NCBI GenBank assembly: GCA_037892935.1
Contig: JAYXKI010000002.1
Span: 1,922,001 to 1,986,000 of the forward strand
Direction: 5' to 3'
DNA from: Phlebopus portentosus
Taxonomy: Eukaryota > Basidiomycota > Agaricomycetes > Boletales > Boletinellaceae
DNA length: 64,000 nt
The translations under genes and the position numbers were made by a program. Shown piece after piece: positions 11,472-22,677 of this stretch; position 1 is the stretch's first letter, and each line of letters starts with the position of its first letter. The notes beneath the pieces were generated by a model that saw only the letters and a list, made by a program, of their open reading frames with translations, made no database searches and had not been told where the DNA came from.

Positions 11472-13170
11472 TCATCCATTCCCAACAGCAGAGACGGTAG
11501 CCTGAGAAACTCCTGTATCTTCAATTTGGCTTCTCTCCAGTCCATCGAAGTCAATATCGGGCGGTGCAACGTCGGGTATCTCGTCAAGTCCCTCCCAAAA
11601 TTGCGCTTCATCATCGAATTCATCGACTTCCGGGTACGTACTTGGTATCGCTACTTCAAAGGATGCATCGGCGCTGGATCCCGAGGACGACGGTCCTTCC
11701 AAGGTCGCAGATATTATTCGGGCGTTGACGAATCGTTGACTCACACAATCCCCTGCCCCAGAGATAGAATAATCTGCTCCAACTGGCGGCTCAGGCCTAG
11801 TCGGTGGTCCGGGTTCAACGAGATCAGAATTATGATTGAAATTGGCCTGGGAGTCCGGAGAAATGATTGCATTAGCAACCTCATCGTGTACTGCTGAGAT
11901 TCCCGCGTTTGTAACAATAAAATCGACAGAAGCGGGAGTCGATACAGAGCTGAAAATAACGGAGAGTCGTCTGATAACAATCGACTGTCCAATACCATTA
12001 TCGCTTTCTCGTGTATCTTGGGCTGCTTCCGATGCTGCCGAATTTCCTTCTTTCTGTCTTCGTTTTGTCGGCGGAGCGGGGTCGTCGAGGTACCTCCGTC
12101 TATTAGTCCTCGTAAGCATGATGCGCACGTTCACCTGGTTAGCCCAGACGAGGCCCAGACATGCTTCCTTCGCGCTCTCTGCTGGATGAGAGTGTGCCGA
12201 GCCGAACCATCGTGCTTGGTCACGGTATAGAATGTCATCTTTGGAGACTGGCCCCTGATTATTAGAGTAGTAATCGTTGAAAACGTCCGATACTTCATTA
12301 ATGATGATAAATGCGATGTTATGCCTAGCGGCGATCTCGTGCACGACACGGGTCAATTCTGATAATGCTCTCGACCTCTCAAAAAGAGCAGAGCTAGATG
12401 GTCTTCCAGATGTATGGAAGAGAGCAGAGATGGAGTCAATGACCACGAGCTTGACAGGTTTTCGATCGGGATTGCCACCAAGATCCTCCAGCAGGGCAGG
12501 AAATGTGACCGTTAGCGTCCGTATGAGTAACTCTATCGTTGGCACAGCCACTGTATGAATACCCGACAGACCGCATATGGAGGGAGACAACAAGGGATGG
12601 TCCTGAATAAGTTGACTAAGCCTCTGTGTGGCTAATTTTGTGTGGGTGGAAAGGTAGCATGCGGATCCCAAAAGACCTCCGAGCATTGGGCGAAGCTGTA
12701 CAAGAAGGCACAACTGCAGCGCCAATTGAGTTTTGCCCGATGCACTTGTTCGCTCGGTCAGATAGAGTTCTCGTGACATAAGTAATTGTGAGCCATACCT
12801 TTCACCAACCAGTTCCCAAACCATGCCCGTTCTTATACCTCCGCCGATAGCCCTGTCCAGAGCTGAATCCCCTGTCGTGAACTTTTCATCCGAGCACTCT
12901 GCAATCTTGGCTATACGCAGAGACTTCCTCGCAATCTCCTTACATACAGTCTCAACGATAGCCTGTGCCTCACTTAAAGACGTTCTTAGCTTCTTCGCGA
13001 TCTCTTCTGGGGGTGTTAAGACAATGTCAGACGCATCCCTGAAGTTGTCTGTACGAGATTAGAAGGGTATCTATTCAGCATGAAGAAAACACGTCACTTT
13101 TAATCAACGCGGCTTTCTGGGCAGCAGAGAGTGACTTCACATCTTGAAGAAGATTTGCGCATCGATTCAT
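11472..13170 (-). CDS. Rad51-paralogue recombinase, Rad57/XRCC3 type
   Basis: Three exons (13170-13098, 13048-12799, 12744-11472) with introns of 49 and 54 bp. After an N-terminal helical region comes FTTGDSALDRAIGGGIRTG and, across the second splice, the Walker A motif GESASGKTQLALQLCL. Walker B is LVVIDSISALF, followed by IIINEVSDVF and LGLVWANQVNVRIMLTRTNR, the block typical of Rad57/XRCC3 rather than Rad51 itself. An acidic, less conserved extension of about 200 residues follows. Rad51 paralogues help load and stabilise Rad51 filaments in homologous recombination. The unspliced frame would destroy the P-loop, so the intron at 12745-12798 is well supported. Rad57 and XRCC3 cannot be told apart with certainty by eye. 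Confidence 0.9.
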
Positions 13171-13592
13171 ACGAGCGCAGCACAAGAGATAGATAGTTTG
13201 GCGTGCCGGTTTCTTCTAACAGTTTGGCGGTTGAGAGGCCAGAGGTCATGTGTCCGACTTGCTGAATGGGGCACGTGATCGTGTTGTTTTTCTAGTGAAC
13301 CGCGGCCAGACTCCATTTAATTCTTATCTGTCTACTGTTACCTCGAAATCGTGCACTATGCTTTTTTGTACTATGTCTTGAATTACATGCCGACATGACG
13401 TCTCGTAAAACCGCTCAGATTGCTGGACTTGGAATCCAAAGGAAGCTCGAAAATCCGGATTACAATACAATATTATATATATATACAAATATGAATTTTC
13501 CCTTACTCCCCTTACTTTACATCCTTCTTCAGACGCTGTAACCATCAGTCCATCCTTGCGTGCCAGTCACCGAAAGCGATAGGGGTCAGAGA
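13171..13592. other. Promoter of the Rad57-like gene and 3' region of the next gene
   Basis: Contains CACGTG at 13272-13277, 102 bp upstream of the Rad57-like ATG, and an A/T-rich (TA)n stretch at about 13465-13490. No coding frame is supported. Confidence 0.6.
13272..13277. promoter_or_regulatory. CACGTG palindrome upstream of the Rad57-like gene
   Basis: Perfect hexamer in the sequence GGCACGTGATC, about 100 bp before the start codon. It has the same core and similar distance as at five other genes in the window. Confidence 0.45.
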
Positions 13593-14910
13593 TTATTTGA
13601 CACTTGCTCTCCGAAGAAGCCTCCTTTTAGACGGATAGACGATGTAGCCAGAATCGTGAACTTGGAGCTGAGAAAATTCAGGTCCCGAGATGCATGCTTC
13701 CGACACAGACCGAGCTGCAGATTCATGACGGATCCTCGTAGGGCGAATGACATTTGTGTCGGAAATGCTCTTGAGGGAAGTATTATCAGACAACCTCCAG
13801 CAGTTCTCCAGTATCTTCTGATCATACGCTCCGGTTGACGCGCGAGTACGCATGGAGCGTCTCTTGCTCCGTGAGGGAGCCATTCTTCCAGCATTCTTCG
13901 TGTCTGTCAGTTCGTTGCGGAGTGGAGAGGAGCTTTCCTGCGGCATGCCAGAGGCATCTTCAGAAAGCTTCCAGCAGTATTCCAGGACGTCTGCGTCGTA
14001 TAATGTATCTTGGCTTTCATTACCCACTTCGTCGACAGGATCGATTCTGCCCGTATTGCGAGCGTGATCACTGTTACCGTTCCCGACATTGTTATTTGGT
14101 ATTTGCTCAAGAGCCGTAAGCCTCGTGCCTGACAACTGCGTAGTCAATTTCGGCTTAGCCGGCGTGTTGTAAAAACTGTTTGTAGTAATGACGATCAGAA
14201 TATTCAACAAGTGTGGTCATTCAAGAGACACACCTATTGGTCGAATAAAGTGATCCCGAAGAAAGGCTCTTGTTGGCCTCAGATAAAGAGCTGCTCGAGT
14301 CTAAGGATTCTTGTCCACGGAAATCGTACCACCATACAGGCTCGTCAGTTTCCATAGAACCACAGACGGACGAAATCTCGGCTTCAACGAAATCAGGCTG
14401 ATTGCTTAGACGACAAGCAGAATTGAAATCAAACTCGACGTTTTTGCCGTTATAGTAGGGCGAACGACCACGCTCGGTGATCTTCGAAGCGCAGTTCGTC
14501 CTTGAGATCTTCGGTAGAGGGAAAAGTTGCTCATCTTCCTCGTCTCCTGTGCGAATATTACAGACATCGAGAGCGGCGACTTCATTCTCAGGAACATGTA
14601 AATCTGCTCCGATAGGTTTGAAAGAAGCGATAACGTTGTCCAGATCTGCTTCACCATTTACGACCACATTGGATGTCGGAAACATGGATGTATCAGTGAT
14701 GACCAGCCGAGGAACAATTGCGTTCTTGGATTTTGCCGCCCGTTGGGCGCGAACGCGACGATATGAAGTCACAGCAAGAATAACGAAGAACAGAACAGAC
14801 GAGATGCCAGCCGCAGAAGAGGCTATGACGATGATGGGAGTAACGATCGATGAACTTGATAAAAGAGTGGATCGGGCAGCATTGCCCAGACTCGAAGAGG
14901 TTGGAGCCAT
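13593..14910 (-). CDS. Single-pass membrane protein with a duplicated Trp-containing motif
   Basis: Two exons are visible: ATG 14910 down to about 14233, then about 14177 to the TAA at 13593-13595, joined through a gtgtgt...acag intron with clean phase. Residues about 22-48 (IVTPIIVIASSAAGISSVLFFVILAV) form one membrane span followed by basic SYRRVRAQR, so the long tail is probably cytosolic. The tail is Ser-rich and acidic. A motif occurs twice: YDADVLEYCWKLSED and YDQKILENCWRLSDN. I do not recognise the family. A luminal or extracellular exon could lie upstream in 14911-15313, because the N terminus before the span is only about 20 residues. Orientation and neighbours (Rad57-like, HID1) give no functional hint. 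Confidence 0.6.
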
Positions 14911-15313
14911 ACGTGCTATCAAGAAAGGTTTAGGGGAAACTGAGAATTCTCATGAGGGTAAGGAACGGAAACTCGAAGTTTGCGTTCTCGGAGTCGAGCA
15001 ACAGATACCCAGATACTGGGCTGACAAACAAGATCGTGTCACTATTGCTCGGAAAGGCATATTAGGCTGAATCTAAACGCGCATAAGTTGGCCATCTGGT
15101 AATGACACTTACAAATAGAGCAGTGGTAATAAGTAACGGATCAAGATGAATATGAACTAAGAGGACATTGCATGCAGAGATCACAGATCGGGAGCAAAAA
15201 GATATGGGTAACCGAATTCATAACTCCACGTCTACAGAGCAACTATTTCCAGAACAAGTGAATCTCCAAAAAACATAAAGTTCAATAGATATAAACGAGA
15301 GGCATCGTACCCT
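14911..15313. other. Intergenic between HID1 and the membrane-protein gene
   Basis: About 400 bp on the 5' side of the membrane-protein gene. No convincing upstream exon with a signal peptide could be fixed, although one is possible. Confidence 0.45.
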
Positions 15314-18300
15314 TCAGCGTTGATTTCTTCCTCTGGAGGCTAGGCTTTCGGAACTTCCAGCGCGTCCGAGGAGACCTCCGAGACCTCCGACTACGTGCGA
15401 TACAGCTTCACTGATCTGCCTCGTTTGCGACTGTGTATGTTTGACATGAAAGAGCCGTACATTTGTCGCATTCCAGATGCCTAAAGGAGTCATACTGCGG
15501 ACGTAGATATCACCCCAGACCAGGGACGCAAGCCAAACCATTGATGTATCCGACCACTGCAATAAGAATGAGGAGAAATCTAGGAAGCTTCTATGAAGTA
15601 CGTACCAGGAACTTTCGACACGGAGGAGACGGTGTTTCGGGAAGCGCATCTTTTATGCTTGCAGAGCGTAGGAAGTCAATGATTGCGGACGTCGAGTTAG
15701 CCGCACTCATTGACGACTGTATGTTCTGCACTTTGGGCAATAGCTCAGAGATCATGAGCAAGACGGTGTCAAGAGGAAGACTTGATCAAGCAAAATTTTA
15801 ATAACGGTCAGCAAGAGGTACATTCTTCACTCACCCCTGGTGCCAAGAAGTGACCCAATCTTGCGTTGGCACGAAGCCATTTCTACCGACGCCGGCAGCT
15901 GCAATCCTCTCCAAGCTTCCGGACATATCTACCGATTCAGACCGCTGGCGTTGGCGCATCTTGCCTCTGGCCTTCTCAGACTTAGACTGAGGAACATCAC
16001 TAGTGGAAGCAGACAAGGGAGGTTGCTCAGAGACATTTCGATCCACCTCACTTTCCGGCGAGGGTGCTATTGAGTCAAGTCTCGGCAAAGGCCGATCTCG
16101 AGGCATGCGTGCCTCGAGGTCAAGTTCGGTAGCGAGACCGATGGCATCTCTGCTTTCGGTACTCAGCAGTCGAGCCTTCTCGTGCTCTGGCGCCTCTTGT
16201 TCCGCGCTATCCGCCTTTTTGCCCTTCAGACTCCCCGCTTGTCTCTTTGCTTGTTCCTCCTTCGCTAGCTGCACACGTCGGATTTCCCGAAGACCACGTG
16301 CTAAAGTGAATGTTCCAAGTTCTTCAAAAGACCTATGAGAACGGAGGATTGCGTAAATCAAATTAGGATTTTCGTTCAAGTGGTTCAAAATGACGCCATT
16401 GAAAACCTCAAGCCTATAACAAGAGTGGTCAGTATCCCTTGGAGTGGCTTGAGCTAAAAAGCCATACAGGAAGAACAGGAGTCTAGGATGACCTTCATCA
16501 GAAAGCAGAAAACTCGGGTTCGTGAACGAGTTGAATAAGGAGACCAATCGGTTTGACGAGTTCACCGATAAATGCTTGAAGTAAGGAGCAGAATTGGACA
16601 ACGCGATGATAAGTGCAGGATAAAGGGAGTTCAGAGCGCCCGACGTAGTCGCAATAACGTTATAGATTGACTAAATCACTATCATGAGAATATAGGTTCT
16701 AGTCACAGACTGAATCCCTCACGTTTATCATGAAGTCGCCGGCAGTGCCCTGACATGCCCATTTGGAGGGCAACTGCACCCGGATTGGAGAGGACAGTTT
16801 GGCGTTGAATGCCGGCTCGGCTGAAAGCGTCTGTAAGATATAAGAGATTGCACGGCACAGGCCATGTTGTTCTGTCCAGGAATTAGACCTCATGCTAGAT
16901 TTGGACAAGACGAGACCTACCAGGCTTGTCCTTGGATTCCATGAAGTAGCAAAGAAGATATGTCATGAGGTCGACTGCCTTCTCCGATTCAAGGATATAG
17001 ATCCGGAATTTCTTAGTGGTACAATGAGTACAGAAAATCTTTCACCCGATATGCCTAAAGAGGCACCTCACCTTATTGAGTTCAACCATCTTCCAGAAAA
17101 AGATGACTAAAACACCACGTTAATGAGCTGTATGCTTCTGTAATAAAGACTTAACTTGTCTCCAGCAAATGAGGAATGGGCTTCTTCGAGCCAGGTAGGA
17201 CATTGTTGATCGCAGCCATATACTGCTCCAGAATATTAATGATCCCATCCGCCACAAAAGCAAAATCAGTCTGTCGATGCTACAAAAGCGAACCAATCGT
17301 CATTTTTCTTGCAATTTTTCATTAAGATAGCTCTCACCAGTTTAGCCAAGAAATAACGAAATGCATTGGTCTTTGCCGTTGGAGCAGCAGCAGAAAACGG
17401 ATCAGATGGCACATTCAGGATGTCTCTCGCAGATCCACTCTGGAAGTCCAACAAGGCGCAGAGCACTTGCAATGTTTCGCCAACAAGGGTAAGCCTCACA
17501 TCCTCCCCCTTGAAAACCAAATGATTGTAAGGCAATGCTGCCGCGACACTTCCTATTCTTGGTGTAGCACTTGACTGAGCAGAATTCATGGCGGTATTGA
17601 GTAGCGAACACAGTATTGCGAGAACGTGTCTCCTTGGTGTTTGCTGGACCAAGGTGAGAGAGTACGGAGAAGGTGTAGACAAGTGCGACCCTGGTGGGAT
17701 GTATATCTGTTTCGAGAGAAGCACAAGAAGGAACCTCAAAACTTCAACTTTGTTTTGATCATGTGCGTTGGTGGGGCCCGGATCAATCGTCGAGCCAACT
17801 CCTTTCTCCCTGAATAATAGTATTTGTCAGTGCGCGGAGCATAGCTCCCCAGTTCTGTGAGATAGACTCACCAAATCACATAATTAATCTTGTGATGGTC
17901 CACTTGTATTTTTGTCGGTAGAGTAAAACCGCAACAGAACAGCAGGTCGATCGTGCAGTTCATCAGACGCTCCGCAAGAGTAGGCGCTACCTTCTTTTTT
18001 ACTTCGGCTTTAGCAGTTGAGCCGGGACTCTTGCTTTCATCGCCCATGCTTTCTGGGGATCTTGAAGGACCAGGACTGGAAACGTCGTCGTCATCATCTT
18101 CATCGTCAATCACAAATTGTGGTCTTTCGTCCAGGGTGTCAGTTTGCCCGTCAGAACTAACTTCCCGGGCCCCCTCGCGTTCCCAAAGTAGCTTTCTCTC
18201 GAACTCTTCAAATTCCGCCTCGAAAATGACAGGTAATACTCTCTGCAATACTCTCAGGCAATTAAGAGCTTCTTTAGTGGGATCCCTCTGTGCAGACTGG

Positions 18301-18834
18301 CTAGAAACGTTGGCATTCTTCATGAATGATGTAGCGAATGAAGCAACACCTGTAGAAGCTGGTGTCGGGAAGGTGTGGTCTATAAGCAAATTGGATAGCC
18401 GTGTTGAAAGGAATCGGACGAGGGTAGCGACATTCTCTGGAGCATCAGAGAGAGCTCGCCGGACTGACAAACGGCTAGTAAGAATATGTCGAACTTCTCT
18501 GTGCGAGTACGTACTATCATTGGACGAAATTAAAGAAAATGCGTCCGAAGGTGAATCAAACAACGTAACATACTGTTGCGAGAATGATTAGTTACCTGAG
18601 CGCATCATTACGGATTTTAGATGGCCCACTTGTTCCCAGTACGTATCTGAGATACTAATGTTCTGAGAATCCTCATTAAGGACAGGTTTCGATCATGAGC
18701 GTTCTTTCGAGACGACGACGCACCGTAGTTTCTGCGAGTCTTCTGATCCCTCCTGGCTGAGTCCTAAATGAGAGTTTCGCGTCGTCACCCAGAATGCCGA
18801 ATGGCGAAGCCAGCCTCTGAGGTAGTTTGAACAT
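15314..18834 (-). CDS. HID1: HID1-domain protein (Ftp105/HID-1 family, Golgi/trafficking)
   Basis: The first exon (18834-18724) starts MFKLPQRLASPFG and ends GGIRRLAETT. It splices to DSQNISISDTYWEQ (from 18671) and then to YVTLFDSPSDAFSLISSND, which matches the KL-F---RLAE start and W-x-DVFSLF region of HID1 proteins. Further marks are ENVATLVRFL, CLRVLQRVLPVIFEAEFEEFE with KLLWERE, MNCTIDLLFCCGFTLP, LLSDEGHPRLLFFLYGFL, and near the end SMVWLASLVWGDIYV. An acidic run (DDEDDDDD) sits near residue 230. The stop lies at 15314-15316 after a Gly/Arg-rich tail. HID1 proteins are peripheral Golgi factors; fission yeast Ftp105 binds the deubiquitinase Ubp5 and places it at the Golgi. About a dozen short introns are present, and borders in the middle are approximate. 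Confidence 0.9.
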
Positions 18835-19589
18835 CTCGCAGATACAACTGCGAGCTGTGATATTGTCGGTATGGCTGGCACGTAGGATGATCGCGTACAG
18901 TGGGTGCCTAAAGGGACGAAAAACTGTGCAAGGCCATAGGTAGATCGCCGTCGTTGCCAGCGCCGATCAATGATTGACCATCACTCAATCTGGCTCACCG
19001 TGACGCTTCCAATCCTTTTCCATTCGAAAGTTACAAAAAAAAAAAATCTGCCTATGGAGAGTGGTTTCTCAATTGAGTATTCAGCTGGCTTATCTTCAAA
19101 CCCGGTAGATATAGCAAACTCTTCACTGAGTTTGATTGGCAAGCTCTAAAGTGCTCGTCGACTCAATCATGTTCGGACTTGGACATGGTCTCAGACTCCG
19201 TGTCATCTCATCTCACTTTCTCATACTCGGTTCTCTTATGCGCTTATGGTCTTAGACTCATGGGGCGGAATCTAAGGTGTCACTCCTGCCTCCCCTCCTC
19301 TCGGGACCGGCCTTCTAACTACTGACGCTAAGTACCAGCGAGAATGACTACTAAATTAAGACCCTTCCTTTTCCTTCTCGTCGACTGCATTGTTCTAGAC
19401 AGCTCCGAGCGAATCTGGCTCGATATGTGACCCTGGTCGTTTGCATGTTTCGTCCGCACAGACGTAAATGGGAGTCAATGGTCAGACGCCTTCCCAATGT
19501 TGTTGAGTACTCGATCAAAATGGCAAATGCCTCTGAGTGAAAAGCAAGCGCTCAGCGAACCTTTATGTGCATAACAAAGGAAAGCCAGC
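18835..19589. other. Intergenic, no gene seen
   Basis: 5' flank of HID1 and spacer. It holds an A-run at about 19034-19044 and C/T-rich segments near 19280-19310. Nothing coding is supported. Confidence 0.5.
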
Positions 19590-19712
19590 TCAGGTCAGAC
19601 AAGCGATCTCGAAGAGAGGCACCTCTGGGAGACCGCCAGCCTTTCCTTTGCGAACAGCTTCGTACCGCCTGAATGCCTCCATCCTCCTCCCGATGTCTTC
19701 GCGAGAGGCGGG
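19590..19712 (-). pseudogene. Decayed partial copy of the 3' end of the 19895-20290 gene
   Basis: On the minus strand, 19712-19590 reads SREDIGRRMEAFRRYEAVRK, then GKAGGLPEVPLFEIACLT and a TGA. The segment 19950-19820 matches it closely in DNA, including the shared AGAGAGGCACCTC and CGCGA(A/G)GACAT blocks, and begins ASREDIVRRPEGFERG. The similarity stops near 19715, so this copy lacks the upstream coding part. One base more in the 19.8-19.9 kb copy changes the frame and brings in its early TAA. I read this as a tandem-duplication remnant. The alternative is that this is the last exon of a gene whose upstream exons I cannot see. Confidence 0.55.
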
Positions 19713-19894
19713 TTATCCACATCGCAGATTGGATCGGCCCTCACGCAATTGCGTCCGGTCGTAGTGTCTGGGTTGGAAGCAGATGATCAGCACAGCGAGT
19801 GGAACATAATAACGAACTGACCTGATCGGCAAAACAGACGATCTCAAAGAGAGGCACCTCCGAGCGATCATCTGCCTTTCCTCAGTGTACAGTA

Positions 19895-20290
19895 TTATCC
19901 TCGTTCAAACCCCTCAGGCCTCCTCACAATGTCCTCGCGAGATGCGGCTTGTTCAAGAGTCACCAGACCGGGACGCCAGTTTTCGGGGCTTGTAAACCAC
20001 GTCGGCTCGAGCTTTGCAGTGTTTATAGAGACGTGCGCGAATTTTTGGCGGCGAAAAACGCTTGCTATGCTGGCGGCCACTGCTGCGAGCTTTGGCGTGG
20101 ACTTGACTTCGAGTAGGGCAGGCAACTCCTGCTCGTCGTCAAGCTCATACCTCGGCTTCGCGAAAATGGGAGTCACATAGACGGGAGAACGCTTGATGGG
20201 GAACGGAGTGATTCCAGGCTCTAAGGGTAGGAAGACGCGGGACTCGTTTGTACGTGCTTTGCTGGCCGGACCTGTAGTGTTAGAAAACAT
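19895..20290 (-). CDS. Small hypothetical protein, 131 residues
   Basis: A single open frame from ATG 20290 to the TAA at 19895-19897, preceded by a TATA box at 20390-20397. I do not recognise the family. The protein is basic and soluble-looking, with SRVFLPLEPGITPFPIKR, a short YVTPIFAKPRYELDDEQELP segment, an Ala/Val-rich helix (KLAAVAASIASVFRR), and the C-terminal ASREDIVRRPEGFERG. Comparison with the neighbouring partial copy shows a one-base length difference just before the stop. The ancestral frame probably ran about 25 residues further, through GKAxxxxEVPLFEI, so this gene may itself be C-terminally truncated. Confidence 0.55.
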   Translation of the reverse strand: MFSNTTGPASKARTNESRVFLPLEPGITPFPIKRSPVYVTPIFAKPRYELDDEQELPALLEVKSTPKLAAVAASIASVFRRQKFAHVSINTAKLEPTWFTSPENWRPGLVTLEQAASREDIVRRPEGFERG

Positions 20291-20867
20291 AATGTTAAAA
20301 ATTTATGAGTAACAAGGGTTAAAGTGCAAATATGGATGATGATGATCTGGAAGCAAGGCACGATGGAGTTTCAGTCCTCGGTTGGTCAATATTTATACGC
20401 TAACTTGAACTCTGGCGTGTCTCACACTGGCAATCTCGGGCCTGTGTCTTGAACTATGTCGGCCAGCATTGAGGTCCAGACGGGACGAAACGGGAGTCTG
20501 TTTGTAATTTCATAGTCTTCGTGCAGCGCCACGGTAGCCAACGAGCGGTGTCATATAAGGACGGTCCTTCGAATTTATATCCTTAGTCAAGAACATCTCA
20601 GACTCATGGAAACGTATATACAGGCTGGTTCATGCATGCAGGAGAATTATAGTCTCAATACTACGAGAGAACTAACTTCGAGTTGCTATCGAGTGATGCT
20701 TGGCCTTCATGGCATTATTTTTTGTCTGAGCTCTAATCTCCGCTTGTAAATGACGCGTTTCAGAATCGTGACCGCAATTGGCACGTGCCGTGGCTCCCGT
20801 CCAGTCAGTCACGGACTCGCCGTGTTTCTTCTCCTAGCCATTAGTAGTTCCTACTATTACTATTAGT
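20291..20867. other. Divergent intergenic region with CACGTG at 20782-20787
   Basis: 5' flanks of the small unknown gene (-) and DNA polymerase delta subunit 2 (+). The palindrome, in GGCACGTGCC, is 86 bp before the polymerase-subunit ATG. No gene is seen inside. Confidence 0.6.
20390..20397 (-). promoter_or_regulatory. TATA box
   Basis: Minus-strand TATAAATA about 100 bp upstream of the ATG at 20290, a normal place for a strong fungal TATA promoter. It supports transcription of the small unknown gene. Confidence 0.5.
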
Positions 20868-22677
20868 ATGCCTAGCGTTGCAAACATTGAGCCCTTGTAC
20901 GTACGTGACATACATCAATTGCGATTTAATAGCTAATTGCTATGGGATTTTTCAGACCTGTCCGGAATTCTGTTCAGCGAGGAGAATGCAATCAAATCGA
21001 ACTAACGCCAGATACACCGTCCTTCGTGCTGAGTACAGAGCACAAATCGTACAGGCACCAGTTTTCAAATATCTATTTTGCACGCCTCGTTCTGCTTAAG
21101 AGTATCGTCGAGGAAAGAGCAAGAGAAAGATGGAGGGGACTGAGAGGTAAACGAAAACGTCTCCCATCATTCTTCTCATCTTTACCAAGACGGTGCAGGA
21201 TCACCGCCTCTTGTTCCTCGAGTGTTGGACGTTGTCACGTCTCAGGTCTGTTTCATAATCGGGACAGTGTATATGAATATGCCACAAAAGCCGAATGTTT
21301 TGGAGGATGTTGAGCGAGACGTATGTCCTCTGTCCAAACGAGTCTTACAGTTGTTCTCACTTATATCCCCAGCGCTCTCTTCCTGAACCTCCTGCTCGAG
21401 AAAAATATCTATCTTCAGATGATGAGATCGTACTTGAAGATGATTCAGGCCGAATACAGTTGGTTGGCGACGCACTGATGCGAGTCATTGACGAAGAGGG
21501 CAGAGGCATACAAACTGGCTGGGGAAATGTGCTCGTTTCGGGAGTAATCATGGCAGCTCTTGGCCGTGAAACTTCTTCGGGGGCGTTTGAGGTGAAGGAC
21601 GTCTGTTTTCCGGGTATGGCACCTAAGCTATATAAGAATCCCGGCTCAAACGAAAGCATGGAGATAGACAGTGCGTGGCTTTCTTCTATCAGCCACAAAG
21701 TTTGGCTTACAATATCTATTCATACTTGAAGCTGACTCTCGAGACGAATGGGTTGCTTTCATATCGGGTCTTGAAATAGACCTGGAAACGATAACTGACC
21801 TACGCGTTCAAATGCTCGTTGAGTATCTAGCTGGTGAAGGTGGCGCTCAAGAAGACGATGTCCTCCAGATTACGCGATTGATTATTGCGGGAAACTCTCT
21901 AGCTCCAGTGCCAATAACATCAGAAGCAAAACCCTCTATCACGGATAATAGCTCAAGATTGGTGAGTATCAATTTTCTATCTGAATCCAGGCAACGGATT
22001 GATTATTGATACTTTCCCAGAAACGTTTTGGTCAAGAGTCATCTAATTTCTCTCCTGCACCTACGAATGCATTAGGCGAATTCCTGCATGACATCGCGAG
22101 CGTTATGCCTATACACCTTCTTCCGGGCGCAAAAGATCCTTCAAGTACCCTCTTGCCACAGCAAGCTCTTCCACGCGGAATGTTTGGAGATGCCAAATCA
22201 TTCCAGAATTTTACCTGTGAAACAAATCCTGTTTGGCTAGGTTTGAAGTCAACTTCCTCAGAAACTGGACAGAACAATTTCCAGCGACTGCTTTACGTTC
22301 ATTCCGGACAATCAGTCGAGGATATGTACAAGTACGTACCATCGCCACCGACGACGCGACTGGATCTTGCCTGCGCTACGTTACAATGGAGACATACAGC
22401 CCCCACGGCACCAGATACTCTATGGTGTTATCCATATTTGAACACAGATCCGTTCGTGGTGAAGCAGACACCCGATCTGTACATTGCCGGCTGCCAGCCG
22501 GAATTTGCAACTCGTCTCGTCAGCAGCAATGACTTCGGCGACGACTCAGAGGTGGAACGAAGATGCAGAGTCGTGTTGGTGCCATCCTTCAAGGATTCTG
22601 GATGCTTGGTGCTGGTAAACTTGCGGAATCTGGAGGTGAAATGCGTGGAGTTCGGTTTGTTAGGACAGCATGAATGA
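20868..22677 (+). CDS. DNA polymerase delta small subunit 2 (Pol31/Cdc1/POLD2)
   Basis: Exons begin 20868-20896, 20956-21146, 21199-21320, 21373-21670 and about 21732, with the last starting near 22021 after a gtgagt intron. The protein has FVLSTEHKSYRHQFSNIYFARL, VCFIIGTVYMNMPQKPNVLEDV, the OB-fold region KYLSSDDEIVLEDDSGRIQL with GREtSsGaFeVkDvCFPGMAP-like sequence, and VAFISGLEI. The inactive phosphoesterase fold then shows RLIIAGNSL, VMPIHLLPGAKDPSS and LPQQALPRGMF, and the C terminus has TAPTAPDTLWCYPYLNTDPF and VLVNLRNLEVKCVEF. The order matches POLD2. The subunit scaffolds polymerase delta, bridging the catalytic subunit and Pol32. The 29-nt first exon is unusually short but phases correctly. 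Confidence 0.95.

Noticed and set aside
13465..13490. TA-rich run as an origin or repeat element
   Set aside because: It is a short low-complexity tract between genes; nothing else supports a replication origin or a mobile element.
14911..14922. Upstream TTG start for the single-pass membrane protein
   Set aside because: The extended frame starts at TTG; the ATG at 14910 is the normal start and nothing upstream adds a recognisable signal peptide.
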